Shown here piece after piece: positions 47,128-54,786 of a DNA stretch of 54,786 nt. The stretch's first letter is position 1. Each line of letters starts with the position of its first letter. A model generated the notes under the pieces. It was not told where the DNA came from. It was given only the letters and a program-made list of their open reading frames with translations, and searched no databases. Source of the stretch: an uncultured Pelagibacteraceae bacterium (GTDB lineage: Bacteria; Pseudomonadota; Alphaproteobacteria; Pelagibacterales; Pelagibacteraceae); contig CACDDB010000003.1 of the NCBI GenBank assembly GCA_902551445.1, forward strand, positions 1 to 54,786, in the 5' to 3' direction. Both the position numbers and the translations under genes were made by a program.

Positions 47128-48853
47128 ACATTTAAAAGCTTTCTTTATAATTTGCTTATTTTTTTCATGCAATGCTATTTCAGAAGAGGCAGTGGATATT
47201 TGGAAAATTGATACAAAAAAAATAACAGAAAATAGTAACAAAAAAAATCCAAGTGAAGGTAATACTGAAAATTCTATTTATGAAATGCAAAGTGAAAAAA
47301 ATAAAGATACTCAAATTATAAAAGAAGAACCTACTGACTCTGAAAAAATAAAACTTGCTGGAATATTTGATCCTGAAGAGTTTGGACTTTCTTTAGATAT
47401 GTGGTCGGATTCAAATGGAAAAATAATTAAATCAATTTTGAAAAAAATTGACAAGACCAGAATATCAGAAGACTCAAAAGAAATATTAAGTATTGCTCTT
47501 CTTACAAATTCTTACATTCCTCAAAAAAATATTACTACTGAAGAATTTTTAGATTTTAAAACTAAATATTTAATTAAATCAGAAGATTTAAATTTAATTA
47601 AATTATTCATAAGCAAAAATAAAGAACTAGAAAATAATGATTCACTAATTATTTATTATTTAGATCAAAATTTATCATCCTCAGATCTTGAAAGCGCATG
47701 TAGTATATTTGACGAAGTCTTAAATTATTCTAGCGAATATATATCAAAGTTTAAAATTTATTGTTTATATAATGAAAACAAAAAAAATGAAGCACAACTA
47801 CTTTTTGATTTAAAAAAAGAATTAGGATTTAATGATGAATCATTCGAAAATAAATTTAATCTTCTAATGGGCCTTAGTTCAAAAAATAATAAAGAAGTTT
47901 CCGAAAAAAATATTTTAGAATTTCATATTTCACATAGGTTAGACGAAAATTTTTCATATGTCCCAAATGAAAATACACCAGACATTATATGGAAGTATCT
48001 TTCAACATCTAATTTGCTTGAAAAAACTTCTACTATAGATTTAGAAAATATAGAAAAAATAAAATTAATAGAAAAAGCAACACACCAACAAAATTACGAA
48101 GAGAAAGATCTTTTAAATCTTTATAAAAGATTTCAGTTTGGAATTGATCAATTATTAAATGCAAAAGACTCTTACAAGTTATTACCATCTTACGAAGGCC
48201 GAGCTTTAATTTATCAAAAATTACTATTAACGAGCGATGTAGAGGAAAAACTATTTTTATCATCAAAATTAAAAAAATTATTTACTGAAGAGCAAATAGG
48301 AAATGCTTTTAATGAAGAATTATCTAAAATACTTAAAGAAATTAAAATAGAAGAAATACCATCAAATTATTCTACTTTTTATAAAAAAAATTTACTAGGC
48401 AGCAAAAAGCAAGAAATTAAAATTACTTTCAATAACAAAATAGTACATCAATCAAAACTTTTAAAATACTTTATTGAGAATCAAGAAATAAAAAAAGTTC
48501 AAAAGGAAACCAATGATCTTTTAAAAAAAATGAAAAAAAACAAAAAATACTATTTTACCACAAAAGATATAATTTTATTGGAATCTCTTAAATCTGATGG
48601 TGTTGAAATCGATAAAAAAAATCAAGAAATATATGAAGTAAATAAACCAGACATACCATACGATATGCAGATAATGATAAATAAAAATGAAACAGGATTA
48701 TTTTTATTAAGATTAGTAGAAATAATTGGCGAAGACAAAGTAACCGACCTAGGAACCGAAACTCTTTATTTTATTATAAGTGCATTAAACCAGATAAATT
48801 TAGATCCAGTAAGAGATAAAATTTTACTAAAAGTACTTCCTTTAAAAGTTTAA
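47102..48853 (+). CDS. Large exported helical protein, unknown function
   Basis: About 583 residues from ATG 47102. The N-terminus (MKILELLNKHLKAFFIICLFFSCNAISEEA) is a signal sequence; FFSC is a poor lipobox, so cleavage by signal peptidase I is more likely. The rest is hydrophilic, leucine/lysine/glutamate-rich and probably all-helical, reminiscent of repeat-type periplasmic proteins, but no named domain is recognised. An in-frame TTG three codons earlier is less likely. Sits between the small membrane protein and def. Confidence 0.75.
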   Translation: MKILELLNKHLKAFFIICLFFSCNAISEEAVDIWKIDTKKITENSNKKNPSEGNTENSIYEMQSEKNKDTQIIKEEPTDSEKIKLAGIFDPEEFGLSLDMWSDSNGKIIKSILKKIDKTRISEDSKEILSIALLTNSYIPQKNITTEEFLDFKTKYLIKSEDLNLIKLFISKNKELENNDSLIIYYLDQNLSSSDLESACSIFDEVLNYSSEYISKFKIYCLYNENKKNEAQLLFDLKKELGFNDESFENKFNLLMGLSSKNNKEVSEKNILEFHISHRLDENFSYVPNENTPDIIWKYLSTSNLLEKTSTIDLENIEKIKLIEKATHQQNYEEKDLLNLYKRFQFGIDQLLNAKDSYKLLPSYEGRALIYQKLLLTSDVEEKLFLSSKLKKLFTEEQIGNAFNEELSKILKEIKIEEIPSNYSTFYKKNLLGSKKQEIKITFNNKIVHQSKLLKYFIENQEIKKVQKETNDLLKKMKKNKKYYFTTKDIILLESLKSDGVEIDKKNQEIYEVNKPDIPYDMQIMINKNETGLFLLRLVEIIGEDKVTDLGTETLYFIISALNQINLDPVRDKILLKVLPLKV

Positions 48854-48873
48854 ATTTTATATAAATTTAATTA

Positions 48874-49398
48874 ATGGCAATAAAAACTATTTTAACAGAA
48901 CCTAATAAGATTTTAAGACAGATTTCAAAAACTGTAGCACGTGTTGGTAAAGAAGAGCAATCTTTGATGAATGATATGTTGGATACAATGTATAATGCAA
49001 AAGGAATAGGTCTTGCCGCTATTCAAATTGGCGTTCCAAAAAGAATAATTGTTTTAGATATTTCCAAAGAAGAAAATAAAAAAGAACCGATGTTTTTTGT
49101 TAATCCAGTTATTAAAAATAAAAATTTGAAATTATCAACTTATGAAGAAGGTTGTTTATCAGTTCCAAATCAGTTTGCAGAGATTGACAGACCAAGCGAA
49201 TGCATAGTTGAGTATTTAGACTTTAATGGCCAAGAAAAATTATTAGACGCGAAAGGATTGTTGGCAACTTGTATACAACATGAAATGGATCACTTGGAAG
49301 GAATATTATTTATAGATTATCTCTCAAAACTTAAGAAATCAATGATTATTAAAAAACTATCTAAACAGAAAGATAAAGTGGATAGAATAGTTGTTTAA
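48874..49398 (+). CDS. def: Peptide deformylase
   Basis: 174-residue metalloenzyme removing the formyl group from nascent proteins. All three motifs are intact: GIGLAAIQIG, EEGCLSVP (metal cysteine) and QHEMDHLEGILF (two metal histidines and catalytic glutamate). It heads def-fmt-truA; fmt begins 3 bp after its stop. It pairs functionally with fmt, which adds the formyl group. Confidence 0.97.
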   Translation: MAIKTILTEPNKILRQISKTVARVGKEEQSLMNDMLDTMYNAKGIGLAAIQIGVPKRIIVLDISKEENKKEPMFFVNPVIKNKNLKLSTYEEGCLSVPNQFAEIDRPSECIVEYLDFNGQEKLLDAKGLLATCIQHEMDHLEGILFIDYLSKLKKSMIIKKLSKQKDKVDRIVV

Positions 49399-49401
49399 TG
49401 A

Positions 49402-50331
49402 ATGAATAAAAAAATAGTTTTCATGGGTACATCTAACTTTGCTGTGCCAATACTTAAGTCATTATATCAGAATGGTTTTCCTATATCAGTAGTTTATACA
49501 CAACCACCTAAAAAATCTAATAGAGGTCTAAAAGTCAATAAATCTCCTATACATATTTTTTCAGAAACTTTAAATTATGAAGTCAGAACACCAATTACTT
49601 TAAAAAATAACTATAAAGAAAAAGAAATACTTAAAAAATTAGATGCAGATTTAGCTATAGTTGTAGCTTATGGCCATATCATTCCTAAAGATATATTAGA
49701 ACTAAGTAAAAATGGATTTATAAATATACATGCTTCTCAACTACCTAAATGGAGAGGCGCTGCACCTATTCAAAGATCTCTAATAAACCAAGATAAAGAG
49801 ACAGGAATTAGCATAATGAAAATTGATGAAAATTTAGATGAGGGTCCAGTCTACAATACTTTTTCAACAAATATAAAAGATAATGAAAATGCTATGGATT
49901 TATCAATTCGATTAGCAAATATAGCTGCAGAAAAAATTTTAAACTGTTTAGAGGATATTTTTAATAATAAGGCAGTTTTTTATGAACAAGACCATAACAA
50001 GGCTACTTATGCGAATAAAATAGAAAAATCTGAGGGTAAAATTTTATGGGAGCAGGGTGCAAAAGAAATTTTAGGAAAAATTAATGGTTTATATCCTTCA
50101 CCAGGCGCATGGTTTATATTTAAAAATGAACGTTATAAAATTTTAAAGGCAGAAGTTTCAAACGCCAAAGGACAGCCAGGATTAATCTTAAATGAAAATT
50201 TTGAAGTAGGCTGCAAGGATTTTTCTATTAAAATTTTAGAAATTCAAAGAGAAGGAAAAAAGGTTCAAAAAATTAAAGAATTTCTTCTTGGTACTCAAAT
50301 AAAAAAAGGTACAAATCTTAAAAATGCATAG
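49402..50331 (+). CDS. fmt: Methionyl-tRNA formyltransferase
   Basis: 309-residue enzyme formylating initiator Met-tRNA with 10-formyl-tetrahydrofolate. Start MNKKIVFMGTSNFAVPILKSL, the active-site signature in FINIHASQLPKWRGAAPIQRSL and the DEGPVYNTF segment are typical; the C-terminal OB-like tRNA-binding domain follows GLYPSPGAWFIF. I start at ATG 49402 because the earlier ATG 49398 runs into a stop. It overlaps truA by 8 bp. Confidence 0.97.
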   Translation: MNKKIVFMGTSNFAVPILKSLYQNGFPISVVYTQPPKKSNRGLKVNKSPIHIFSETLNYEVRTPITLKNNYKEKEILKKLDADLAIVVAYGHIIPKDILELSKNGFINIHASQLPKWRGAAPIQRSLINQDKETGISIMKIDENLDEGPVYNTFSTNIKDNENAMDLSIRLANIAAEKILNCLEDIFNNKAVFYEQDHNKATYANKIEKSEGKILWEQGAKEILGKINGLYPSPGAWFIFKNERYKILKAEVSNAKGQPGLILNENFEVGCKDFSIKILEIQREGKKVQKIKEFLLGTQIKKGTNLKNA

Positions 50332-51064
50332 GTATCAGATTATAATCGAGTATGATGGAAACAACCTTTATGGTTTTCAAATACAGAAAAAAGGTAATAC
50401 GGTTCAAAAATTAGTTCAGTCGACAATTTCAAAAATATTAAAAGAAAAAATAAAAATTACTGGCGCTGGCAGAACAGACAAAAATGTTAATTCGTGGGGT
50501 CAATCAGCTCACTTTGACACTAAAAAAAAAATTATTAATACAAAAAAATTTATTTACTCTTTAAATTTTTTTTTAAATAAAAAATTAATTTCAATACTAG
50601 AAATAAAAAAAAGAAATCTGAATTTCCATGCAAGATATTCTGCCAAAGAAAGAATTTATGAATATATTGTTCTTAATAGATTAGCTTCGCCATCAATAGA
50701 TAGAAATAAAGTTTGGCATATTAGAAAAAAACTAGATCTAAAAATAATGAAAAAGGCTGCAAAAATGCTTTTAGGTAAAAAAGATTTTAAAACTTTTCAG
50801 GCTTCAAATTGCTATTCACCGACTTCGATAAAAACGTTAAAAAAAATTAATATAAAACAAAGAAATGAAAAAATTGAATTTCTATTTAAATCCAAGTCTT
50901 TTTTAAGAAATCAAGTTAGATCTATGGTTGGCTGCCTAGTATATGTAGGACAAAAAAAATGGAATTTAAAAAAATTTGAAAATGTATTTAAATCAAAAAA
51001 AAGAAAACTTTGCGCTCCTCCAGCACCGGCTCATGGTCTTTATTTATTAAAAGTCAATTATTAG
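50324..51064 (+). CDS. truA: tRNA pseudouridine(38-40) synthase TruA
   Basis: 246-residue TruA modifying the anticodon arm. The catalytic aspartate is in ITGAGRTDKNVNSWGQSAHFDT; other landmarks are IEYDGNNLYGFQIQ, FHARYSAKERIYEYI, FLRNQVRSMVGCLVYVG and the C-terminal APPAPAHGLYLLKV. Downstream of fmt, it completes a translation-maturation operon. Its 3' end overlaps the convergent BASS transporter by 11 bp. Confidence 0.96.
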   Translation: MHRYQIIIEYDGNNLYGFQIQKKGNTVQKLVQSTISKILKEKIKITGAGRTDKNVNSWGQSAHFDTKKKIINTKKFIYSLNFFLNKKLISILEIKKRNLNFHARYSAKERIYEYIVLNRLASPSIDRNKVWHIRKKLDLKIMKKAAKMLLGKKDFKTFQASNCYSPTSIKTLKKINIKQRNEKIEFLFKSKSFLRNQVRSMVGCLVYVGQKKWNLKKFENVFKSKKRKLCAPPAPAHGLYLLKVNY

Positions 51065-51908
51065 TTTTTCTTACAAAGAATACGAAGATTAGAGAAGTGA
51101 CAAACATTATCAAGCTATAAGTTGCGGCAGGTATTACGTATACACCACCTCCAAATAATGTTGTCCCAACGAAAATAGCAAGAGTACCATTTTGCAAACC
51201 ACATTCTATAGCAATACATTTTTTTTGAGAGTTGCCAGTACCAAGTAGTTGAGCAACATAAAAAGCAGTAATCATCATTACAACATTTAATATTAGTGTT
51301 ATTAGTCCAGCATCAGCAAAATACGAAACAATATTGTCTTTTTCTGCTAAAATGGCTCCCAGCAAGACAATAACAAACAATACCATTGAAATTTTTTTAG
51401 CGACCGGTTCAAATTTTAAAGCTGTATTTGATGCAAATTTTCTAAATACCATTCCAATAATTACAGGAACTGTAACAATTAAAAACATACTAATTGCCAT
51501 ACTAGTTAAAGAAATATTTTGAGTAATATTATTTACATTTAATAAGTTTAATGAAGTTATTATAACAAAAGGTACTGTTACAACGCACATCAAACTAATT
51601 ATTGCCGTAAGTGACACCGAAAGAGCAACATCTCCTTTTGCAAATGATGTTAGTATGTTTGAAGTAACCCCACCAGGTGCAGCAGCAATTATCATAACTC
51701 CTATAGCTAGTTCTGGTGATATTGGCCAAATAGAAATTAAGATAAAGGCAATTACTGGAAGTAAAATAATTTGACTTATAGCTCCTACAAAAAAATCTTT
51801 CGGTTGTTTGATAATTCTTAAAAAATCTGAGCTTGTAAGTCCCAAGCCAAGTGCAAACATAATAAATGCCAAAGCTAAAGGTAAAAAAATATCAGTTACT
51901 ATGCTCAT
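51054..51908 (-). CDS. Bile acid:sodium symporter (BASS) family transporter
   Basis: 284-residue inner-membrane protein with nine or ten hydrophobic segments. Family motifs: MFALGLGLTSSDFLRI (N-terminal), MIIAAAPGGVTSNILTSFAKGDVALSVSLTA (sodium-site region) and ECGLQNGTLAIF. BASS proteins use the sodium gradient to import organic anions. The substrate is not readable; in marine bacteria carboxylates such as pantoate or pyruvate are possibilities, by family only. Last gene of the dapD-dapE-HDAC run by position (18-bp gap). Confidence 0.87.
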   Translation of the reverse strand: MSIVTDIFLPLALAFIMFALGLGLTSSDFLRIIKQPKDFFVGAISQIILLPVIAFILISIWPISPELAIGVMIIAAAPGGVTSNILTSFAKGDVALSVSLTAIISLMCVVTVPFVIITSLNLLNVNNITQNISLTSMAISMFLIVTVPVIIGMVFRKFASNTALKFEPVAKKISMVLFVIVLLGAILAEKDNIVSYFADAGLITLILNVVMMITAFYVAQLLGTGNSQKKCIAIECGLQNGTLAIFVGTTLFGGGVYVIPAATYSLIMFVTSLIFVFFVRKTNN

Positions 51909-51926
51909 TTAATTATTAATATACTA

Positions 51927-52853
51927 CTATTTATTATATTCTAAAAGTGCATTCACATGTTCATTTGCACTTTCAGCCAAGGCTTCTAGGTTATAACCAC
52001 CTTCTAAAATAGATACAACTTTTCCATTACAAAAATCCCTTGTTGTTTCCAAAGCTCTTCTGGTTATTTCATAATAATCCTTCGATTCCAAATTTAATTG
52101 ACATAAAGGGTCTTGACGATGGGCATCAAATCCAGCCGACATTAATATAAACTCAGGTCTAAATTTTTTTAATCTTTTGAGCATATGTTCATAAGCATCA
52201 AAATACTCTCTAGAGTTTGTACCTGCGGGCAATGGAATATTAAGAGCGTTATTATAATCACCTTTTTCATCCTCTGTTCCACCACCTGGGTAGTATGGAT
52301 ATTGGTGTAAACTAGAGAAAAAAACATTTTCATTCGATTTAAGAATATCATAAGTTCCATTTCCAAAGTGACAGTCCCAATCCAAAACTGCAATTCTTTT
52401 GTATTTATATTTAGAAATTAAATAGTTTGCAGCCACACCAATATTATTTATTACACAAAAGCCCATAGCTTTATTTTTTTCTGCATGGTGTCCAGGTGGA
52501 CGAGTTACACAGTGGGCTGAATTAAACTCCTCATTTTCTACCCCATCAATCGCAGTTATTATTGAACCTACTGCATCAAAAGTTGCATCTTTACTTCCAG
52601 GTGAAACAACTGTGTCCCCGTCCAAAAAGGTTAATCCTTCCTTTGGAAAGGCGTTTTCAATAGTATCTATATAACTAGATGAATGTGTTTGCTTTATAAT
52701 ATCTTTGTTGAAGTCAGCTGGACTTTTCCAAATTAATTTTTTATTCTTTTTTAATTTTTCAACTATTGATTCAACTCTAAAAATACTTTCAGGATGTCCA
52801 GGCCCTGTGTTATGATTTAATGAAGATTTTGATGTTACGATAGCTGTTTTCAT
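51927..52853 (-). CDS. Histone-deacetylase-family amidohydrolase
   Basis: 308-residue zinc-dependent class II HDAC-like protein. Catalytic residues are visible in THCVTRPPGHHAEKN-type sequence (His-His dyad), VLDWDCHFGNGT (Asp and His zinc ligands) and SAGFDAHRQDP (second Asp). Bacterial members deacetylate small molecules such as acetylpolyamines, or proteins; the acetoin-utilisation name is historical. The substrate is not determined. It abuts the dapE start with no gap, suggesting co-expression with lysine/diaminopimelate synthesis. Confidence 0.87.
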   Translation of the reverse strand: MKTAIVTSKSSLNHNTGPGHPESIFRVESIVEKLKKNKKLIWKSPADFNKDIIKQTHSSSYIDTIENAFPKEGLTFLDGDTVVSPGSKDATFDAVGSIITAIDGVENEEFNSAHCVTRPPGHHAEKNKAMGFCVINNIGVAANYLISKYKYKRIAVLDWDCHFGNGTYDILKSNENVFFSSLHQYPYYPGGGTEDEKGDYNNALNIPLPAGTNSREYFDAYEHMLKRLKKFRPEFILMSAGFDAHRQDPLCQLNLESKDYYEITRRALETTRDFCNGKVVSILEGGYNLEALAESANEHVNALLEYNK

Positions 52854-53993
52854 TTAAAAATAATTTTCTAAAATATTATAATATATTTTAGTCAATTTTT
52901 TCAAATCTGAAATTGACGATCGCTCGTCAACCATATGAATTGTATTATTTCTTAATCCTAATTCTAGTCTAGGAATTGAACCTAAAAATCTGCTGTCACT
53001 TGTTCCGCCTTTACAATTTAATTTTGCTGAATTTCCGGTGATTTTTTTTATTATTTTTTTGACCATGTATATTTCTTTATTAGGCTGGGTGTAAAAAGCC
53101 TCACCGCTAACTTTATATTCGATTTTAGTTTTGCATTTTTCTTTTTTTGCAACTGTATTAATTATTTTATTTAATTTTTTTTTCAAAGAAGATGATTTGT
53201 GTTTTGAGTTAAATCTTACATTAAATTTTGCAATTGCAGATTGTGGCACCACATTTTCTGACAAATTTTCTACATTAATTTTTGTAAACTCCAGGTTCGA
53301 TGGAGGCATAAATTTTGTACCCTTGTCTATAGATGCACTTTTTAATTTTGCGATTATTTTAGCTAAAGCAGTACATGGATTGATATACGATCCGTAAAAT
53401 GCTGAGTGACCACTTTTTCCATATACAGTTATTTTTCCATTCATAGAGCCACGTCTTCCAATTCTTATCTCATCAGCAAGTGATTTATTTGAAGATGGCT
53501 CAGCAATAATTGAAAAATTTATTTTTTCACCAGTTCTTTTTAGATATTTAATTATTGCTGGCGTTCCCAAGCCTGTTGTCTCTTCATCAGCAGCAATAAT
53601 TATTGAAATAGATCCTTTAAATTTTTTATTTTTGATAAAATTACTAATTGCACTTATAAAGCAAGCTATCCCACCTTTCATATCTTGAGATCCTCTCCCA
53701 TTTAAATATCCCTTTTTTACAACACCTTTAAATGGTGGAATTTTCCAATTATTAAGGTTTGCAACTACATCAGTGTGTCCTAAAAAATTTATATGTGGTT
53801 TTGAGTTCCCAAATTTTGCATACAAATTTAATGCAGGTTTTGTTCCAATTCCTTTTGATTTAACAATTTTACATTTAAAACCAATTGAGGACAATTTTTT
53901 TGATAAAAATTTCATTATACCTTTATCCTCAGTTTTAACTGTTGGAAATCTTATTAGCTCTTGAGCTAATTTTAATTCATTATAATTTTTCAT
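52854..53993 (-). CDS. dapE: Succinyl-diaminopimelate desuccinylase
   Basis: 379-residue M20 zinc hydrolase of the succinylase branch of lysine/diaminopimelate synthesis. Zinc ligands and catalysis: NFLGHTDVVANL, NGRGSQDMKGGIA, ADEETTGLGTP and IIAEPSSNK; the dimerisation domain carries the conserved His in YGKSGHSAF, and GGTSDSRFLG is a DapE-type signature. It follows dapD by 4 bp. The product supplies peptidoglycan as well as lysine. Confidence 0.94.
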   Translation of the reverse strand: MKNYNELKLAQELIRFPTVKTEDKGIMKFLSKKLSSIGFKCKIVKSKGIGTKPALNLYAKFGNSKPHINFLGHTDVVANLNNWKIPPFKGVVKKGYLNGRGSQDMKGGIACFISAISNFIKNKKFKGSISIIIAADEETTGLGTPAIIKYLKRTGEKINFSIIAEPSSNKSLADEIRIGRRGSMNGKITVYGKSGHSAFYGSYINPCTALAKIIAKLKSASIDKGTKFMPPSNLEFTKINVENLSENVVPQSAIAKFNVRFNSKHKSSSLKKKLNKIINTVAKKEKCKTKIEYKVSGEAFYTQPNKEIYMVKKIIKKITGNSAKLNCKGGTSDSRFLGSIPRLELGLRNNTIHMVDERSSISDLKKLTKIYYNILENYF

Positions 53994-53997
53994 TAAT

Positions 53998-54786
53998 CTA
54001 TTCTCGTAAAAGATCGTTTATAGAAGTTTTAGATCTAGTTTTTTCGTCAACTTGCTTTATTATTACGGCACAACTTAAAGATGGTGCAGAGGGATTTTTT
54101 TTATTTGGAAGAGAACCTGGTACAATTACTGAATAGGGTGGAATTTTTCCATAAGTAATTTCACCTGTTGATCTATTTACAATTTTTGTTGATTGACCAA
54201 TATACATTCCCATACTTAATACAGATCCTTCACCCACAATTACACCTTCTACAACTTCAGACATGGCTCCTAAAAATACATTATCTTCAATAATTGTAGG
54301 TAAAGCTTGTGCTGGTTCAAGCACACCCCCAACACCGCTTCCAGCAGATATATGACAATTCTTTCCTATTTGACAACAACTTCCGGCTCTTGCAAATGTA
54401 TCAATCATAGTGCCTTCATCTATATAAGCGCCAATGTTTACGTAACATGGCATCAGAACTGCATTCTTTCCAACAAATGATCCTTTTCTTACTGGTGAAT
54501 TAGGTACCATTCTAAATCCAGCTTTTTCATGATCATCTTTCGTCCATCCTGCCGTTTTACCTTTAAGCAAGTGAGCTTTATCATACCAACTACTGTAAGG
54601 ACCATTTAAATTTTCCATTGGGTAAATTCTAAAACTAAGCATTATAGCTTTTTTTAAATGTTGGTGTGTTACCCATTCTCCATTAATTTTTTCTGCTACT
54701 CTTGATTTACCACAATCTAAATCTTCGATAACTTGGTTAATTGCGTCCCTAATAGATTTGTCAGAGTTTTGATTAATCTGGTCTCT
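53998..54786 (-). CDS. dapD: Tetrahydrodipicolinate N-succinyltransferase (partial, 5' end outside window)
   Basis: 262 codons are visible and the frame is open to the right edge ([19 protein letters not shown]...), so only about 15-20 N-terminal residues are missing. It is a left-handed parallel beta-helix acyltransferase with hexapeptide repeats: [37 protein letters not shown] and [20 protein letters not shown]. It transfers succinyl from succinyl-CoA to tetrahydrodipicolinate, the step before dapE in function. An internal ATG at 54642 is not the true start because conserved DapD sequence precedes it. Confidence 0.95.
   Translation of the reverse strand, partial: RDQINQNSDKSIRDAINQVIEDLDCGKSRVAEKINGEWVTHQHLKKAIMLSFRIYPMENLNGPYSSWYDKAHLLKGKTAGWTKDDHEKAGFRMVPNSPVRKGSFVGKNAVLMPCYVNIGAYIDEGTMIDTFARAGSCCQIGKNCHISAGSGVGGVLEPAQALPTIIEDNVFLGAMSEVVEGVIVGEGSVLSMGMYIGQSTKIVNRSTGEITYGKIPPYSVIVPGSLPNKKNPSAPSLSCAVIIKQVDEKTRSKTSINDLLRE

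Overview
The window looks like a stretch of a streamlined, AT-rich alphaproteobacterial chromosome, most probably SAR11 (Pelagibacterales). Reasons: very high A+T, lysine/asparagine/isoleucine-rich proteins, almost no intergenic DNA, and alphaproteobacterial markers: class I lysyl-tRNA synthetase, the RegA/RegB and ChvI/ChvG-type regulators, CobS/CobT with a J-domain partner, the F1-ATPase zeta subunit, and a SAM-II riboswitch very like the marine environmental type. The taxonomic call is inference. I see no tRNA, rRNA, CRISPR, insertion sequence, phage gene or clear pseudogene. No gene-free stretch exceeds 300 bases; the largest gaps are 38171-38378 (208 bp), 4053-4239 (187 bp) and 16421-16576 (156 bp).

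Layout. 1-4.1 kb (minus): rplU-rpmA-obgE (obgE runs off the left edge), and metX-metW-gloB behind a promoter and a SAM-II riboswitch. 4.2-6.2 kb (plus): hisC-tyrA. 6.2-9.8 kb (minus): trkH, ampG and an NlpC/P60 endopeptidase. 9.8-13.3 kb (plus): lysK-pyrD, rpmB-yhhQ. 13.3-16.4 kb (minus): a polyamine cluster of PLP decarboxylase, deoxyhypusine-synthase-like protein and agmatinase-like protein. 16.6-18.6 kb: regA, then bioY and a lone ABC ATPase on minus. 18.7-27.2 kb (plus): polA, chvI-chvG, ahcY, tsaE-amgK-murU. 27.2-29.7 kb: gpmA (minus), then VanZ-like, ATPase zeta, nuclease and lytic-transglycosylase-like lipoprotein (plus). 29.7-34.9 kb (minus): RND pump with a very short adaptor, sseA, msrA. 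34.9-38.2 kb: EamA transporter and AlkA-type glycosylase (plus), then two tandem GT17-like glycosyltransferases (minus). 38.4-41.7 kb (plus): gyrB-regB. 41.7-46.9 kb: J protein-cobS-cobT and aroK-aroB on minus around a plus-strand bolA. 46.9-51.1 kb (plus): two unknown envelope proteins, def-fmt-truA. 51.1-54.8 kb (minus): dapD (runs off the right edge)-dapE-histone-deacetylase-like protein and a BASS transporter.

Themes. Methionine synthesis is wired to SAM level through the riboswitch, and ahcY handles the SAH side of that cycle. Peptidoglycan recycling is represented at two loci (ampG-NlpC/P60 and amgK-murU), with a lytic-transglycosylase-like lipoprotein and diaminopimelate synthesis (dapD/dapE) also present. 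The redox regulator is split: regA and regB lie about 24 kb apart. Compaction is extreme: eight of nine convergent gene pairs overlap at their 3' ends, and four of these share a palindromic TTAA that acts as a stop codon on both strands. The items most worth a second look are these shared stops, the adaptor without an alpha-hairpin, GyrB without the Gram-negative insertion, the polyamine cluster, and the orphan CobST/J-protein module.
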